From Balaenoptera acutorostrata (Eukaryota > Chordata > Mammalia > Artiodactyla > Balaenopteridae), in contig NW_026646029.1 of NCBI RefSeq assembly GCF_949987535.1, forward strand, positions 434,001 through 498,000: a DNA stretch of 64,000 nt, given 5' to 3'. Below the pieces are notes generated by a model. The model was not told where the DNA came from and did not search any database. It saw only the letters and a list, made by a program, of their open reading frames with translations. Below are positions 24,606 through 38,685 of the stretch, in pieces. The position numbers were made by a program, and so were the translations under genes. The number at the start of each line of letters is the position of its first letter. Position 1 is the stretch's first letter.

Positions 24606-26365
24606 TTGGCCAAAAAGGGCGTATGCGTTTTTTCCTGAATATATTGAGGAAAAAACGCATACGCCCATTTTGGCCAAGGGCATCATTGTCCCCGTTTTGC
24701 CGCTTTTCATGTGCTTTCAAGGCGATTCGAATCTACCTCCTGAAATCTGTTTCCTGCAATTCTGCCTTGCTTTCAAAGCCTCTTTGTTGCCTTCCCTCAA
24801 TATATTTGTGGACGAGAGTTATCATTTACAACTCTGCAGGTTTGTGAATTGCAGTGCCCCTGCGCTCCATTTTTCCAGTCGCTTTTTTGGGAGCTGGCCG
24901 CAAAAGTGCAGGATTGCTTCAGGCCCTCTTCTGGTTCTGGGGGGCAGGCTGAGCTTGTGGTTAATTCTTCTTCCTGATGGGAAAATAGAGTGACCTGTGC
25001 CTGTCCCAACCCCTAGAGCTAGTCTCTCATTGGTTCCCCCTCTTCCCGTTTATCCTCAGGACAAATTGCAACCTGTACGGAACAGGAGGTTAAAGGTGCT
25101 GATTCTCCAAGGAGGGAGATGGCTAGTAAAGCGGCTGGAATGGCGAACCCGAGCCCAAGGAGATGAGAAATGAGGTACGTTTTAGAAACCTTTCCCGATC
25201 ACACGGTGTACCATCTTCTGGGTTTCTCAAGCATGTTTTCGACGTAGGAAGATGCCCTTGAACCTGGAGATTTGGGACCCATGGGATGGGTACCATGCAG
25301 TATTACTTTAAAGGGTCTGCGTTGGCTCACGCAACCTCACCAAACCTCTCAGCCCCAAGAGTGTCCACCCTTATGTCTCAATCAGGTGTGGGTCTAGATA
25401 TGGTTAATCCAGGTTGCATCACAGCCCCTGAACGAATTTTGTAAGAATTTCTCTCTCTTTCACTGTCTTTGTTTCACGGGTTTTGAAAAGTATTTTATTT
25501 TTATAATGGGGTTTAGCTGCTTTTCACGGCCGTGTTTATGCCGCTTTACACCCCCTTGACTCACTTACAGAGAGATATCAATACATAGGTTTGAAGATTC
25601 TTACTAGTCAGATATATTCTTGTGCGGTGAATAGGGGGTGTTGAGGCCAGTTCACTGAGCAAGGAGTAGGTCTTGTCTACTACATATTGGGTTTATGGAA
25701 CGGTATCTGAGCTAATTTGAAACCCTTGTTTTATGCATCACCCCACCTCACCTTTCCCGTTCAGCAGCCATAGTGTGTTTTCTGAACGTGTGACTCTGTT
25801 CTGTTTTGTAATTCAGTTCAAGTGTAGCGGTTTTTACATTCCCTCTATAAGTGATATCTTATGATAAGTGTCTTTTTCTGTGTGACTTATTTCACTTAGA
25901 ATCGTCCTACCTAAATCCACTCATCGTGGTGCTACTAGCCTTATGACGTGGATTACATGGCTGAGTGATATTTCATTGTACATGAGGACCACAACTTCTT
26001 TATCCACTTTTCTCCTTCCTAGGATATTTAAGGTGTAATGAAGTGGGGGTTCTTGTCAACAAAGCAGCCCTAAACTTTGGGGTGCCTGTGTCTTGCTGAT
26101 TTTTAGTTTTCCCAATTTATACGCCCATGAGTGGAAGTGCCCTATGCTCTCCAAGCTGTGTTTTTTAGTTGTTTCAGGACACACCGTGCACTTCTCCAGA
26201 GTGGCTGTTGGCAATTTACATCCCGCCCATCAGCGTAGCAAGGCTCCCATTTCTCCATGGCCGGTCCTGCATTTCTGGTTTGGACACATTTTTCCGCATG
26301 GCCCTTTTGCCCGCTGGGAAGCCAGACTTCTTTGGAGCGCTGATTTGCCTTTCCAGGTTGCTTGG
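24606..26365. repeat. Satellite unit 14 (type A, duplicate of unit 11)
   Basis: The palindrome 24606-24677 has the type A mismatches. It matches unit 11 at -5,280 bp and unit 26 at +21,118 bp, including CTCAAGCATG and TGGTTAATCC. Confidence 0.97.
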
Positions 26366-28125
26366 TTGGCCAAAAAGGGCGTATGCGTTTTTTCCTTATT
26401 ATATTCAGGAAAAAACGCATACGCCCTTTTTGGCCAAGGGCATCATTGTCCACGTTTTGCCGCTTTTCATGTGCTTTCAAGGCGATTCGAATCTACCTCC
26501 TGAAATCTGTTTCCTGCAATTCTGCCTTGCTTTCAAAGCCTCTTCGTTGCCTTCCCTCAAAATATTTGTGGGCGAGAGTTATCATTTATAACTCTGCAGG
26601 TTTGTGAATTGCAGTGCGCCTGCGCTCCATTTTTCCAGTCGCTTTTTTGGGAGCTGGCCGCAAAATTGCAGGATTGCTTCAGGCCCTCTTCTGGTTCTGG
26701 GGGGCAGGCTGAGCTTGTGGATAATTCTTCTTCCTGATGGGAAAATAGAGTGACCTGTGCCTGTCCCAACCACTAGAGCTAGTCTCTCATTGGTTCCCCC
26801 TCTTCCCGTTCATCCTCAGGACAAATTGCAACCTGTACGGAACAGGAGGTTAAAGGTTCTGATTCTCCAAGGAGGGAGATACCTAGTAAAGCGGCTGGAA
26901 TGGCGAACCCGAGCACAAGGAGATGAGAAATGAGGTGCGTTTTAGAAACCTTTCCCGATCACACGGTGTACCATCTTCTGGGTTTCTCATGCATGTTTTC
27001 GACGTAGGAAGATGCCCTTGAACCTGGAGATTTGGGACCCATGGGATGGGTACCATGCAGTATTACTTTAAAGGGTCTGTGTTGGGTCACGCAACCTCAC
27101 CAAACCTCTCAGCCCCAAGAATGTCCACCCTTATGTCTCAATCAGCTGTGGGTCTAGATATGGTCAATCCAGGTTGCATCACAGCCCCTGAACGAATTTT
27201 GTAAGAATTTCTCTCTCTTTCACTGTCTTTGTTTCACGGGTTTTGAAAAGTAATTTCTTTTTATAATGGGGTTTAGCTGCTTTTCACGGCTGTGTTTAGG
27301 CCCCTTTAGACCCCCTTGACACACTTACAGAGAGATATCAATACATAGGTTTGAAGATTCTTACTAGTCAGATATATTCTTGTGCGGTGAATAGGGGGTG
27401 TTAAGGCCAGTTCACTGAGCAAGGAGTAGGTATTGTCTACTACATATAGGGTTTATGGAACGGTATCTGAGCTAATTTGAAACCCTTGTTTTATGCATCA
27501 CCCCACCTCACCTTTCCCGTTAAGCAGCCATAGTGTGTTTTCTGAACGTGTGACTCTGTTCTGTTTTGTAATTCAGTTCAAGTGTAGCGGTTTTTACATT
27601 CCCTCTATAAGTGATATCTTATGATAAGTGTCTTTTTCTGTGTGACTTATTTCACTTAGAATCGTCCTACCTAAATCCACTCATCCTGGTGCTACTAGCC
27701 TTATGACGTGGATTTCATGGCTGAGTGATATTCCATTGTACATGAGGACCACAACTTCTTTATCCACTTTTCTCCTTCCTAGGATATTTAAGGTGTAATG
27801 AAGTGGGGGTTCTTGTCAACAGAGCAGCCCTAAACTTTGGGGTGCCTGTGTCTTGCTGATTTTTAGTTTTCCCAATTTATACGCCCATGACTGGAAGTGC
27901 CCTATGCTCTCCAAGCTGTGTTTTTTAGATGTTTCAGGACACACCGTACACTTCTCCAGAGTGGCTGTTGGCAATTTACATCCCGCCCATCAGCGTAGCA
28001 AGGCTCCCATTTCTCCATGGCCGGTCCTGCATTTCTGGTTTGGACACTTTTTTCCGCATGGCCCTTTTGCCCGCTGGGAAGCGAGACTTCTTTGGAGCGC
28101 TGATTTGCCTTTCCAGGTTGCTTGG
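26366..28125. repeat. Satellite unit 15 (type D, duplicate of unit 12)
   Basis: The palindrome 26366-26437 carries the CCTTATTATATTCAGG centre. It matches unit 12 until about 27,890, where GACTGGAAG and TTAGATGTTTC begin a type A distal end; this is the end of the three-unit repeat. Confidence 0.97.
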
Positions 28126-29885
28126 TTGGCCAAAAAGGGCGTATGCGTTTTTTCCTGAATATATTGAGGAAAAAACGCATACGCCCATTTTGGCCAAGGG
28201 CATCATTGTCCCCGTTTTGCCGCTTTTCATGTGCTTTCAAGGCGATTCGAATCTACCTCCTGAAATCTGTTTCCTGCAATTCTGCCTTGCTTTCAAAGCC
28301 TCTTTGTTGCCTTCCCTCAATATATTTGTGGACGAGAGTTATCATTTACAACTCTGCAGGTTTGTGAATTGCAGTGCCCCTGCGCTCCATTTTTCCAGTC
28401 GCTTTTTTGGGAGCTGGCCGCAAAAGTGCAGGATTGCTTCAGGCCCTCTTCTGGTTCTGGGGGGCAGGCTGAGCTTGTGGTTAATTCTTCTTCCTGATGG
28501 GAAAATAGAGTGACCTGTGCCTGTCCCAACCCCTAGAGCTAGTCTCTCATTGGTTCCCCCTCTTCCCGTTTATCCTCAGGACAAATTGCAACCTGTACGG
28601 AACAGGAGGTTAAAGGTGCTGATTCTCCAAGGAGGGAGATGGCTAGTAAAGCGGCTGGAATGGCGAACCTGAGCCCAAGGAGATGAGAAATGAGGTACGT
28701 TTTAGAAACCTTTCCCGATCACACGGTGTACCATCTTCTGGTTTTCTCATGCATGTTTTCGACGTAGGAAGATGCCCTTGAACCTGGAGATTTGGGACCC
28801 ATGGGATGGGTACCATGCAGTATTACTTTAAAGGGTCTGCGTTGGCTCACGCAACCTCACCAAACCTCTCAGCCCCAAGAGTGTCCACCCTTATGTCTCA
28901 ATCAGGTGTGGGTCTAGATATGGTCAATCCAGGTTGCATCACAGCCCCTGAACGAATTTTGTAAGAATTTCTCTCTCTTTCACTGTCTTTGTTTCACGGG
29001 TTTTGAAAAGTATTTTATTTTTATAATGGGGTTTAGCTGCTTTTCACGGCCGTGTTTATGCCGCTTTACACCCCCTTGACTCACTTACAGAGAGATATCA
29101 ATACATAGGTTTGAAGATTCTTACTAGTCAGATATATTCTTGTGCGGTGAATAGGGGGTGTTGAGGCCAGTTCACTGAGCAAGGAGTAGGTCTTGTCTAC
29201 TACATATTGGGTTTATGGAACGGTATCTGAGCTAATTTGAAACCCTTGTTTTATGCATCACCCCACCTCACCTTTCCCGTTCAGCAGCTATAGTGTGTTT
29301 TCTGAACGTGTGACTCTGTTCTGTTTTGTAATTCAGTTCAAGTGTAGCGGTTTTTACATTCCCTCTATAAGTGATATCTTATGATAAGTGTCTTTTTCTG
29401 TGTGAGTTATTTCACTTAGAATCGTCGTACCTAAATCCACTCATCGTGCTGCTACTAGCCTTATGACGTGGATTTCATGGCTGAGTGATATTCCATTGTA
29501 CATGAGGACCACAACTTCGTTATCCACTTTTCTCTTTCCTAGGATATTTAAGGTGTAATGAAGTGGGGGTTCTTGTCAACAGAGCAGCCCTAAACTTTGG
29601 GGTGCCTGTGTCTTGCTGATTTTTAATTTTCCCAATTTATACGCCTATGAGTGGAAGGGCCCTAGGCTCTCCAAGCTGTGTTTTTTAGATGTTTCAGGAC
29701 ACACCGTACACTTCTCCATAGTGGCTGTTGGCAATTTACATCCCGCCCATCAGCGTAGCAAGGCTCCCATTTCTCCATGGCCGGTCCTGCATTTCTGGTT
29801 TGGACACATTTTTCCGCATGGCCCTTTTGCCCGCTGGGAAGCGAGACTTCTTTGGAGCGCTGATTTGCCTTTCCTGGTGGCTTGG
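28126..29885. repeat. Satellite unit 16 (type A)
   Basis: The palindrome 28126-28197 has the type A mismatches. AACCTGAGCCC near 28666 is shared only with unit 28. The distal end (CGCCTATGAG near 29643, CTCCATAGTGG near 29715, TTCCTGGTGGC near 29872) is shared with the end of unit 28. Confidence 0.97.
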
Positions 29886-31645
29886 TTGGCCAAAAAGGGC
29901 GTATGCGTTTTTTCCTGAATATATTCAGGAAAAAACGCATACGCCCTTTTTGGCCAAGGGCATCATTGTCCACGTTTTGCCGCTTTTCATGTGCTTTCAA
30001 GGCGATTCGAATCTACCTCCTGAAATCTGTTTCCTGCAATTCTGCCTTGCTTTCAAAGCCTCTTTGTTGCCTTCCCTCAATATATTTGTGGACGAGAGTT
30101 ATCATTTACAACTCTGCAGGTTTGTGAATTGCAGTGCCCCTGCGCTCCATTTTTCCAGTCGCTTTTTTGGGAGCTGGCCGCAAAAGTGCAGGATTGCTTC
30201 AGGCCCTCTTCTGGTTCTGGGGGGCAGGCTGAGCTTGTGGTTAATTCTTCTTCCTGATGGGAAAATTGAGTGACCTGTGCCTGTCCCAACCCCTAGAGCT
30301 AGTCTCTCATTGGTTCCCCCTCTTCCCGTTTATCCTCAGGACAATTTGCAACCTGTATGGAACAGGAGGTTAAAGGTGCTGATTCTCCAAGGAGGGAGAT
30401 GGCTAGTAAAGCGGCTGGAATGGCGAACCCGAGCCCAAGGAGATGAGAAATGAGGTGCGTTTTAGAAACCTTTCCCGATCACACGGTGTACCATCTTCTG
30501 GTTTTCTCATGCATGTTTTCGACGTAGGAAGATGCCCTTGAACCTGGAGATTTGGGACCCATGGGATGGGTACCATGCAGTATTACTTTAAAGGGTCTGC
30601 GTTGGCTCACGCAACCTCACCAAACCTCTCAGCCACAAGAGTGTCCACCCTTATGTCTCAATCAGGTGTGGGTCTAGATATGGTCAATCCAGGTTGCATC
30701 ACAGCCCCTGAACGAATTTTGTAAGAATTTCTCTCTCTTTCACTGTCTTTGTTTCACGGGTTTTGAAAAGTATTTTATTTTTATAATGGGGTTTAGCTGC
30801 TTTTCACGGCCGTGTTTATGCCGCTTTACACCCCCTTGACTCACTTACAGAGAGATATCAATACATAGGTTTGAAGATTCTTACTAGTCAGATATATTCT
30901 TGTGCGGTGAATAGGGGGTGTTGAGTCCAGTTCACTGAGCAAGGAGTAGGTCTTGTCTACTACATATTGGGTTTATGGAACGGTATCTGAGCTAATTTGA
31001 AACCCTTGTTTTATGCATCACCCCACCTCACCTTTCCCGTTCAGCAGCTATAGTGTGTTTTCTGAACGTGTGACTCTGTTCTGTTTTGTAATTCAGTTCA
31101 AGTGTAGCGGTTTTTACATTCCCTGTATAAGTGATATCTTATGATAAGTGTCTTTTTCTGTGTGACTTATTTCACTTAGAATCGTCGTACCTAAATCCAC
31201 TCATCGTGCTGCTACTAGCCTTATGACGTGGATTTCATGGCTGAGTGATATTCCATTGTACATGAGGACCACAACTTCGTTATCCACTTTTCTCTTTCCT
31301 AGGATATTTAAGGTGTAATGAAGTGGGGGTTCTTGTCAACAGAGCAGCCCTGAACTTTGGGGTGCCTGTGTCTTGCTGATTTTTAATTTTCCCAATTTAT
31401 ACGCCCATGAGTGGAAGTGCCCTATGCTCTCCAAGCTGTGTTTTTTAGATGTTTCAGGACACACCGTACACTTCTCCAGAGTGGCTGTTGGCAATTTACA
31501 TCCCGCCCATCAGCGTAGCAAGGCTCCCATTTCTCCATGGCCGGTCCTGCATTTCTGGTTTGGACAGTTTTTTCCGCATGGCCCTTTTGCCCGCTGGGAA
31601 GCGAGACTTCTTTGGAGCCCAGATTTGCCTTTCCAGGTGGCTTGG
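29886..31645. repeat. Satellite unit 17 (type G, perfect palindrome)
   Basis: The palindrome 29886-29957 has no mismatch. AAAATTGAG near 30263, ACAATTTGC near 30341 and GAGTCCAG near 30923 are shared only with unit 29. CTGTATGG, GCCACAAG and CCTGTATAAG are shared with units 29 and 35. Confidence 0.97.
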
Positions 31646-33405
31646 TTGGCCAAAAAGGGCGTATGCGTTTTTTCCTGAATATATTCAGGAAAAAACGCAT
31701 ACGCCCTTTTTGGCCAAGGGCATCATTGTCCACGTTTTGCCGCTTTTCATGTGCTTTCAAGGCGATTCGAATCTACCTCCTGAAATCTGTTTCCTGCAAT
31801 TCTGCCTTGCTTTCAAAGCCTCTTCGTTGCCTTCCCTCAATATATTTGTGGACGAGAGTTATCATTTATAACTCTGCAGGTTTGTGAATTGCAGTGCGCC
31901 TGCGCTCCATTTTTCCAGTCGCTGCTTTGGGAGCTGGCCGCAAAAGTGCAGGATTGCTTCAGGCCCTCTTCTGGTTCTGGGGGGCAGGCTGAGCTTGTGG
32001 TTAATTCTTCTTCCTGATGGGAAAATAGAGTGACCTGTGCCTGTCCCAACCCCTAGAGCTAGTCTCTCATTGGTTCCCCCTCTTCCCGTTCATCCTCAGG
32101 ACAAATTGCAACCTGTACGGAACAGGAGGTTAAAGGTGCTGATTCTCCAAGGAGGGAGATGGCTAGTAAAGCGGCTGGAATGGCGAACCCGAGCACAAGG
32201 AGATGAGAAATGAGGTACGTTTTAGAAACCTTTCCCGATCACACGGTGTACCATCTTCTGGGTTTCTCATGCATGTTTTCGACGTAGGAAGATGCCCTTG
32301 AAGCTGGTGATTTGGGACCCATGGGATGGGTACCATGCAGTATTATTTTAAAGGGTCTGCATTGGCTCACGCAACCTCACCAAACCTCTCAGCCCCAAGA
32401 GTGTCCACCCTTATGTCTCAATCAGCTGTGGGTCTAGATATGGTTAATCCAGGTTGCATCACAGCCCCTGAACGAATTTTGTAAGACTTTCTCTCTCTTT
32501 CACTGTCTTTGTTTCACGGGTTTTGAAAAGTATCTTATTTTTATAATGGGGTTTAGCTGCTTTTCACGGCTGTGTTTATGCCGCTTTACACCCCCTTGAC
32601 TCACTTACAGAGAGATATCAATACATAGGTTTGAAGATTCTTACTAGTCAGATATATTCTTGTGCGGTGAATAGGGGGTGTTGAGGCCAGTTCACTGAGC
32701 AAGGAGTAGGTCTTGGCTACTACATATTGGGTTTATGGAACGGTATCTGAGCTAATTTGAAACCCTTGTTTTATGCATCACCCCACCTCACCTTTCCCGT
32801 TAAGCAGCCATAGTGTGTTTTCTGAACGTGTGACTCTGTTCTGTTTTGTAATTCAGTTCAAGTGTAGCGGTTTTTACATTCCCTCTTTAAGTGATATCTT
32901 ATGATAAGTGTCTTTTTCTGTGTGACTTATTTCACTTAGAATCGTCCTACCGAAATCCACTCATTGTGGTGCTACTAGCCTTATGACGTGGATTTCATGG
33001 CTGAGTGATATTCCATTGTACATGAGGACCACAACTTCTTTATCCACTTTTCTCCTTCCTAGGATATTTAAGGTGTAATGAAGTGGGGGTTCTTGTCAAC
33101 AGAGCAGCCCTAAACTTTGGGGTGCCTGTGTCTTGCTGATTTTTAGTTTTCCCAATTTATACGCCCATGAGTTGAAGTGCCCTATGCTCTCCAAGCTGTG
33201 TTTTTTAGTTGTTTCAGGACACACCGTACACTTCTCCAGAGTGGCTGTTGGCAATTTACATCCCGCCCATCAGCGTAGCAAGGCTCCCATTTCTCCATGG
33301 CCGGTCCTGCATTTCTGGTTTGGACACTTTTTTCCGCATGGCCCTTTTGCCCGCTGGGAAGCGAGACTTCTTTGGAGCGCTGATTTGCCTTTCCAGGTTG
33401 CTTGG
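31646..33405. repeat. Satellite unit 18 (type H, perfect palindrome)
   Basis: The palindrome 31646-31717 has no mismatch. CGCTGCTTTGG near 31920 is shared with units 30 and 36 only. Just upstream, GAGCCCAGATTT near 31615 is private (GAGCCCTGATTT in unit 30). The distal end has ACCGAAATCC and GAGTTGAAG, typical before type E palindromes. Confidence 0.97.
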
Positions 33406-35165
33406 TTGGCCAAAAAGGGCGTATGCGTTTTTTCCTGAATATATTCAGGAAAAAACGCATACGTCCTTTTTGGCCAAGGGCATCATTGTCCCCGTTTTGC
33501 CGCTTTTCATGTGCTTTCAAGGCGATTCGAATCTACCTCCTGAAATCTGTTTCCTGCAATTCTGCCTTGCTTTCAAAGCCTCTTCGTTGCCTTCCCTCAA
33601 TATATTTGTGGACGAGAGTTATCATTTATAACTCTGCAGGTTTGTGAATTGCAGTGCCCCTGAGCTCCATTTTTCCAGTCGCTTTTCTGGGAGCTGGCCG
33701 CAAAAGTGCAGGATTGCTTCAGGCCCTCTTCTGGTTCTGGGGGGCAGGCTGAGCTTGTGGTTAATTCTTCTTCCTGATGGGAAAATAGAGTGACCTGTGC
33801 CTGTCCCAACCCCTAGAGCTAGTCTCTCATTGGTTCCCCCTCTTCCCGTTCATCCTCAGGACAAATTGCAACCTGTACGGAACAGGAGGTTAAAGGTGAT
33901 GATTCTCCAAGGAGGGAGATGGCTAGTAAAGCGGCTGGAATGGCGAACCCGAGCACAAGGAGATGAGAAATGAGGTGCGTTTTAGAAACCTTTCCCGATC
34001 ACACGGTGTACCATCTTCTGGGTTTCTCATGCATGTTTTCGACGTAGGAAGATGCCCTTGAAGCTGGTGATTTGGGACCCATGGGATGGGTACCATGCAG
34101 TATTATTTTAAAGGGTCTGCATTGGCTCACGCAACCTCACCAAACCTCTCAGCCCCAAGAGTGTCCACCCTTATGTCTCAATCAGCTGTGGGTCTAGATA
34201 TGGTCAATCCAGGTTGCATCACAGCCCCTGAACGAATTTTGTAAGACTTTCTCTCTCTTTCACTGTCTTTGTTTCACGGGTTTTGAAAAGTATCTTATTT
34301 TTATAATGGGGTTTAGCTGCTTTTCACGGCTGTGTTTATGCCGCTTTACACCCCCTTGACTCACTTACAGAGAGATATCAATACATAGGTTTGAAGATTC
34401 TTACTAGTCAGATATATTCTTGTGCGGTGAATAGGGGGTGTTGAGGCCAGTTCACTGAGCAAGGAGTAGGTCTTGGCTACTACATATTGGGTTTATGGAA
34501 CGGTATCTGAGCTAATTTGAAACCCTTGTTTTATGCATCACCCCACCTCACCTTTCCCGTTCAGCAGCCATAGTGTGTTTTCTGAACGTGTGACTCTGTT
34601 CTGTTTTGTAATTCAGTTCAAGTGTAGCGGTTTTTACATTCCCTCTATAAGTGATATCTTATGATAAGTGTCTTTTTCTGTGTGACTTATTTCACTTAGA
34701 ATCGTCGTACCTAAATCCACTCATCGTGCTGCTACTAGCCTTATGACGTGGATTTCATGGCTGAGTGATATTCCATTGTACATGAGGACCACAACTTCGT
34801 TATCCACTTTTCTCTTTCCTAGGATATTTAAGGTGTAATGAAGTGGAGGTTCTTGTCAACAGAGCAGCCCTAAACTTTGGGGTGCCTGTGTCTTGCTGAT
34901 TTTTAGTTTTCCCAATTTATACGCCCATGCGTGGAAGTGCCCTATGCTCTCCAAGCTGTGTTTTTTAGATGTTTCAGGACACACCGTACACTTCTCCAGA
35001 GTGGCTGTTGGCAATTTACATCCCGCCCATCAGCGTAGCAAGGCTCCCATTTCTCCATGGCCGGTCCTGCATTTCTGGTTTTGACACGTTTTTCCGCATG
35101 GCCCTTTTGCCCGCTGGGAAGCGAGACTTCTTTGGAGCGCTGATTTGCCTTTCCAGGTTGCTTGG
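33406..35165. repeat. Satellite unit 19 (type E)
   Basis: The palindrome 33406-33477 has one right-arm mismatch (ACGTCC for ACGCCC). GGTGATGATTC near 33896 and GTGGAGGTTC near 34844 are shared only with unit 31, 21,118 bp downstream. Confidence 0.97.
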
Positions 35166-36925
35166 TTGGCCAAAAAGGGCGTATGCGTTTTTTCCTGAAT
35201 ATATTCAGGAAAAAACGCATACGCCCTTTTTGGCCAAGGGCATCATTGTCCACGTTTTGCCGCTTTTCATGTGCTTTCAAGGCGATTCGAATCTACCTCC
35301 TGAAATCTGTTTCCTGCAATTCTGCCTTGCTTTCAAAGCCTCTTCGTTGCCTTCCCTCAATATATTTGTGGGCGAGAGTTATCATTTATAACTCTGCAGG
35401 TTTGTGAATTGCAGTGCCCCTGAGCTCCATTTTTCCAGTCGCTTTTTTGGGAGCTGGCCGCAAAAGTGCAGGATTGCTTCAGGCCCTCTTCTGGTTCTGG
35501 GGGGCAGGCTGAGCTTGTGGTTAATTCTTCTTCCTGATGGGAAAATAGAGTGACCTGTGCCTGTCCCAACCCCTAGAGCTAGTCTCTCATTGGTTCCCCC
35601 TCTTCCCGTTTATCCTCAGGACAAATTGCAACCTGTACGGAACAGGAGGTTAAAGGTGCTGATTCTCCAAGGAGGGAGATGGCTAGTAAAGCGGCTGGAA
35701 TGGCGAACCCGAGCCCAAGGAGATGAGAAATGAGGTACGTTTTAGAAACCTTTCCCGATCACACGGTGTACCATCTTCTGGTTTTCTCATGCATGTTTTC
35801 GACGTAGGAAGATGCCCTTGAACCTGGAGATTTGGGACCCATGGGATGGGTACCATGCAGTATTACTTTAAAGGGTCTGCGTTGGCTCACGCAACCTCAC
35901 CAAACCTCTCAGCCCCAAGAGTGTCCACCCTTATGTCTCAATCAGCTGTGGGTCTAGATATGGTCAATCCAGGTTGCATCACAGCCCCTGAACGAATTTT
36001 GTAAGAATTTCTCTCTCTTTCACTGTCTTTGTTTCACGGGTTTTGAAAAGTATTTTATTTTTATAATGGGGTTTAGCTGCTTTTCACGGCCGTGTTTATG
36101 CCGCTTTACACCCCCTTGACTCACTTACAGAGAGATATCAATACATAGGTTTGAAGATTCTTACTAGTCAGATATATTCTTGTGCGGTGAATAGGGGGTG
36201 TTGAGGCCAGTTCACTGAGCAAGGAGTAGGTCTTGTCTACTACATATTGGGTTTATGGAACGGTATCTGAGATAATTTGAAACCCTTGTTTTATGCATCA
36301 CCCCACCTCACCTTTCCCGTTCAGCAGCTATAGTGTGTTTTCTGAACGTGTAACTCTGTTCTGTTTTGTAATTCAGTTCAAGTGTAGCGGTTTTTACATT
36401 CCCTCTTTAAGTGATATCTTATGATAAGTGTCTTTTTCTGTGTGACTTATTTCACTTAGAATCGTCCTACCGAAATCCACTCATTGTGGTGCTACTAGCC
36501 TTATGACGTGGATTTCATGGCTGAGTGATATTCCATTGTACATGAGGACCACAACTTCTTTATCCACTTTTCTCCTTCCTAGGATATTTAAGGTGTAATG
36601 AAGTGGGGGTTCTTGTCAACAGAGCAGCCCTAAACTTTAGGGTGCCTGTGTCTTGCTGATTTTTAGTTTTCCCAATTTATACGCCCATGAGTTGAAGTGC
36701 CCTATGCTCTCCAAGCTGTGTTTTTTAGTTGTTTCAGGACACACCGTACACTTCTCCAGAGTGGCTGTTGGCAATTTACATCCCGCCCATCAGCGTAGCA
36801 AGGCTCCCATTTCTCCATGGCCGGTCCTGCATTTCTGGTTTGGACACTTTTTTCCGCATGGCCCTTTTGCCCGCTGGGAAGCGAGACTTCTTTGGAGCGC
36901 TGATTTGCCTTTCCAGGTTGCTTGG
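35166..36925. repeat. Satellite unit 20 (type F, perfect palindrome)
   Basis: The palindrome 35166-35237 has no mismatch and is preceded by TTTTGACACG near 35079. GAGATAATTTG near 36269 is shared only with unit 32, and GTGTAACTCTG near 36348 with units 32 and 34. ACTTTAGGG near 36635 is private. Confidence 0.97.
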
Positions 36926-38685
36926 TTGGCCAAAAAGGGCGTATGCGTTTTTTCCTGAATATATTCAGGAAAAAACGCATACGTCCTTTTTGGCCAAGGG
37001 CATCATTGTCCCCGTTTTGCCGCTTTTCATGTGCTTTCAAGGCGATTCGAATCTACCTCCTGAAATCTGTTTCCTGCAATTCTGCCTTGCTTTCAAAGCC
37101 TCTTCGTTGCCTTCCCTCAATATATTTGTGGACGAGAGTTATCATTTATAACTCTGCAGGTTTGTGAATTGCAGTGCCCCTGAGCTCCATTTTTCCAGTC
37201 GCTTTTCTGGGAGCTGGCCGCAAAAGTGCAGGATTGCTTCAGGCCCTCTTCTGGTTCTGGGGGGCAGGCTGAGCTTGTGGTTAATTCTTCTTCCTGATGG
37301 GAAAATAGAGTGACCTGTGCCTGTCCCAACCCCTAGAGCTAGTCTCTCATTGGTTCCCCCTCTTCCCGTTCATCCTCAGGACAAATTGCAACCTGTACGG
37401 AACAGGAGGTTAAAGGTTCTGATTCTCCAAGGAGGGAGATGCCTAGTAAAGCGGCTGGAATGGCGAACCCGAGCACAAGGAGATGAGAAATGAGGTGCGT
37501 TTTAGAAACCTTTCCCGATCACACGGTGTACCATCTTCTGGGTTTCTCATGCATGTTTTCGACGTAGGAAGATGCCCTTGAACCTGGAGATTTGGGACCC
37601 ATGGGATGGGTACCATGCAGTATTACTTTAAAGGGTCTGTGTTGGGTCACGCAACCTCACCAAACCTCTCAGCCCCAAGAATGTCCACCCTTATGTCTCA
37701 ATCAGCTGTGGGTCTAGATATGGTCAATCCAGGTTGCATCACAGCCCCTGAACGAATTTTGTAAGAATTTCTCTCTCTTTCACTGTCTTTGTTTCACGGG
37801 TTTTGAAAAGTAATTTCTTTTTATAATGGGGTTTAGCTGCTTTTCACGGCTGTGTTTAGGCCGCTTTAGACCCCCTTGACTCACTTACAGAGAGATATCA
37901 ATACATAGGTTTGAAGATTCTTACTAGTCAGATATATTCTTGTGCGGTGAATAGGGGGTGTTAAGGCCAGTTCACTGAGCAAGGAGTAGGTATTGTCTAC
38001 TACATATAGGGTTTATGGAACGGTATCTGAGCTAATTTGAAACCCTTGTTTTATGCATCACCCCACCTCACCTTTCCCGTTCAGCAGCCATAGTGTGTTT
38101 TCTGAACGTGTGACTCTGTTCTGTTTTGTAATTCAGTTCAAGTGTAGCGGTTTTTACATTCCCTCTATAAGTGATATCTTATGATAAGTGTCTTTTTCTG
38201 TGTGACTAATTTCACTTAGAATCGTCCTACCTAAATCCACTCATCGTGCTGCTACTAGCCTTATGACGTGGATTTCATGGCTGAGTGATATTCCATTGTA
38301 CATGAGGACCACAACTTCGTTATCCACTTTTCTCTTTCCTAGGATATTTAAGGTGTAATGAAGTGGGGGTTCTTGTCAACAGAGCAGCCCTAAACTTTGG
38401 GGTGCCTGTGTCTTGCTGATTTTTAATTTTCCCAATTTATACGCCCATGAGTGGAAGGGCCCTAGGCTCTCCAAGCTGTGTTTTTTAGATGTTTCAGGAC
38501 ATACCGTACACTTCTCCAGAGTGGCTGTTGGCAATTTACATCCCGCCCATCAGCGTAGCAAGGCTCCCATTTCTCCATGGCCGGTCCTGCATTTCTGGTT
38601 TGGACACTTTTTTCCGCATGGCCCTTTTGCCCGCTGGGAAGCGAGACTTCTTTGGAGCGCTGATTTGCCTTTAAAGATTGCTTGG
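36926..38685. repeat. Satellite unit 21 (type E, switching to type B)
   Basis: The palindrome 36926-36997 has the ACGTCC mismatch. It matches unit 33 until about 37,420, then changes to type B bases (AGGTTCTGATTC, GATGCCTAG, GTATTGTC). That switch is the right edge of the 14.9 kb duplication. The distal end is type C. Confidence 0.97.

Larger units (their letters stand above)
17265..27890. repeat. Three-unit higher-order repeat, two tandem copies (period 5,280 bp)
   Basis: Units 10-11-12 (types B, A, D) are followed directly by units 13-14-15 with the same types and private bases. The matching tracts are about 17265-22610 and 22545-27890. Differences seen are few: CATTTTTTCGC against CATTTTTCCGC, GTTGCGTCAC against GTTGGGTCAC, and ACCATGCAC against ACCGTGCAC. 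A third copy is units 25-26-27 (about 43663-49008). Confidence 0.88.
22542..37420. repeat. ~14.9 kb block, copy 1 of a long duplication (partner 43660-58538)
   Basis: Nearly all private variants of units 13 to 21 reappear at +21,118 bp, in the same order, in units 25 to 33. Outside these limits the pairing fails: before 22542 and after about 37420 the two places carry different unit types. By eye about a dozen single-base differences were found and no indel inside the block, so identity is near 99.9%. Edges are accurate to roughly 100 bp because they fall in sequence common to many units. Confidence 0.88.
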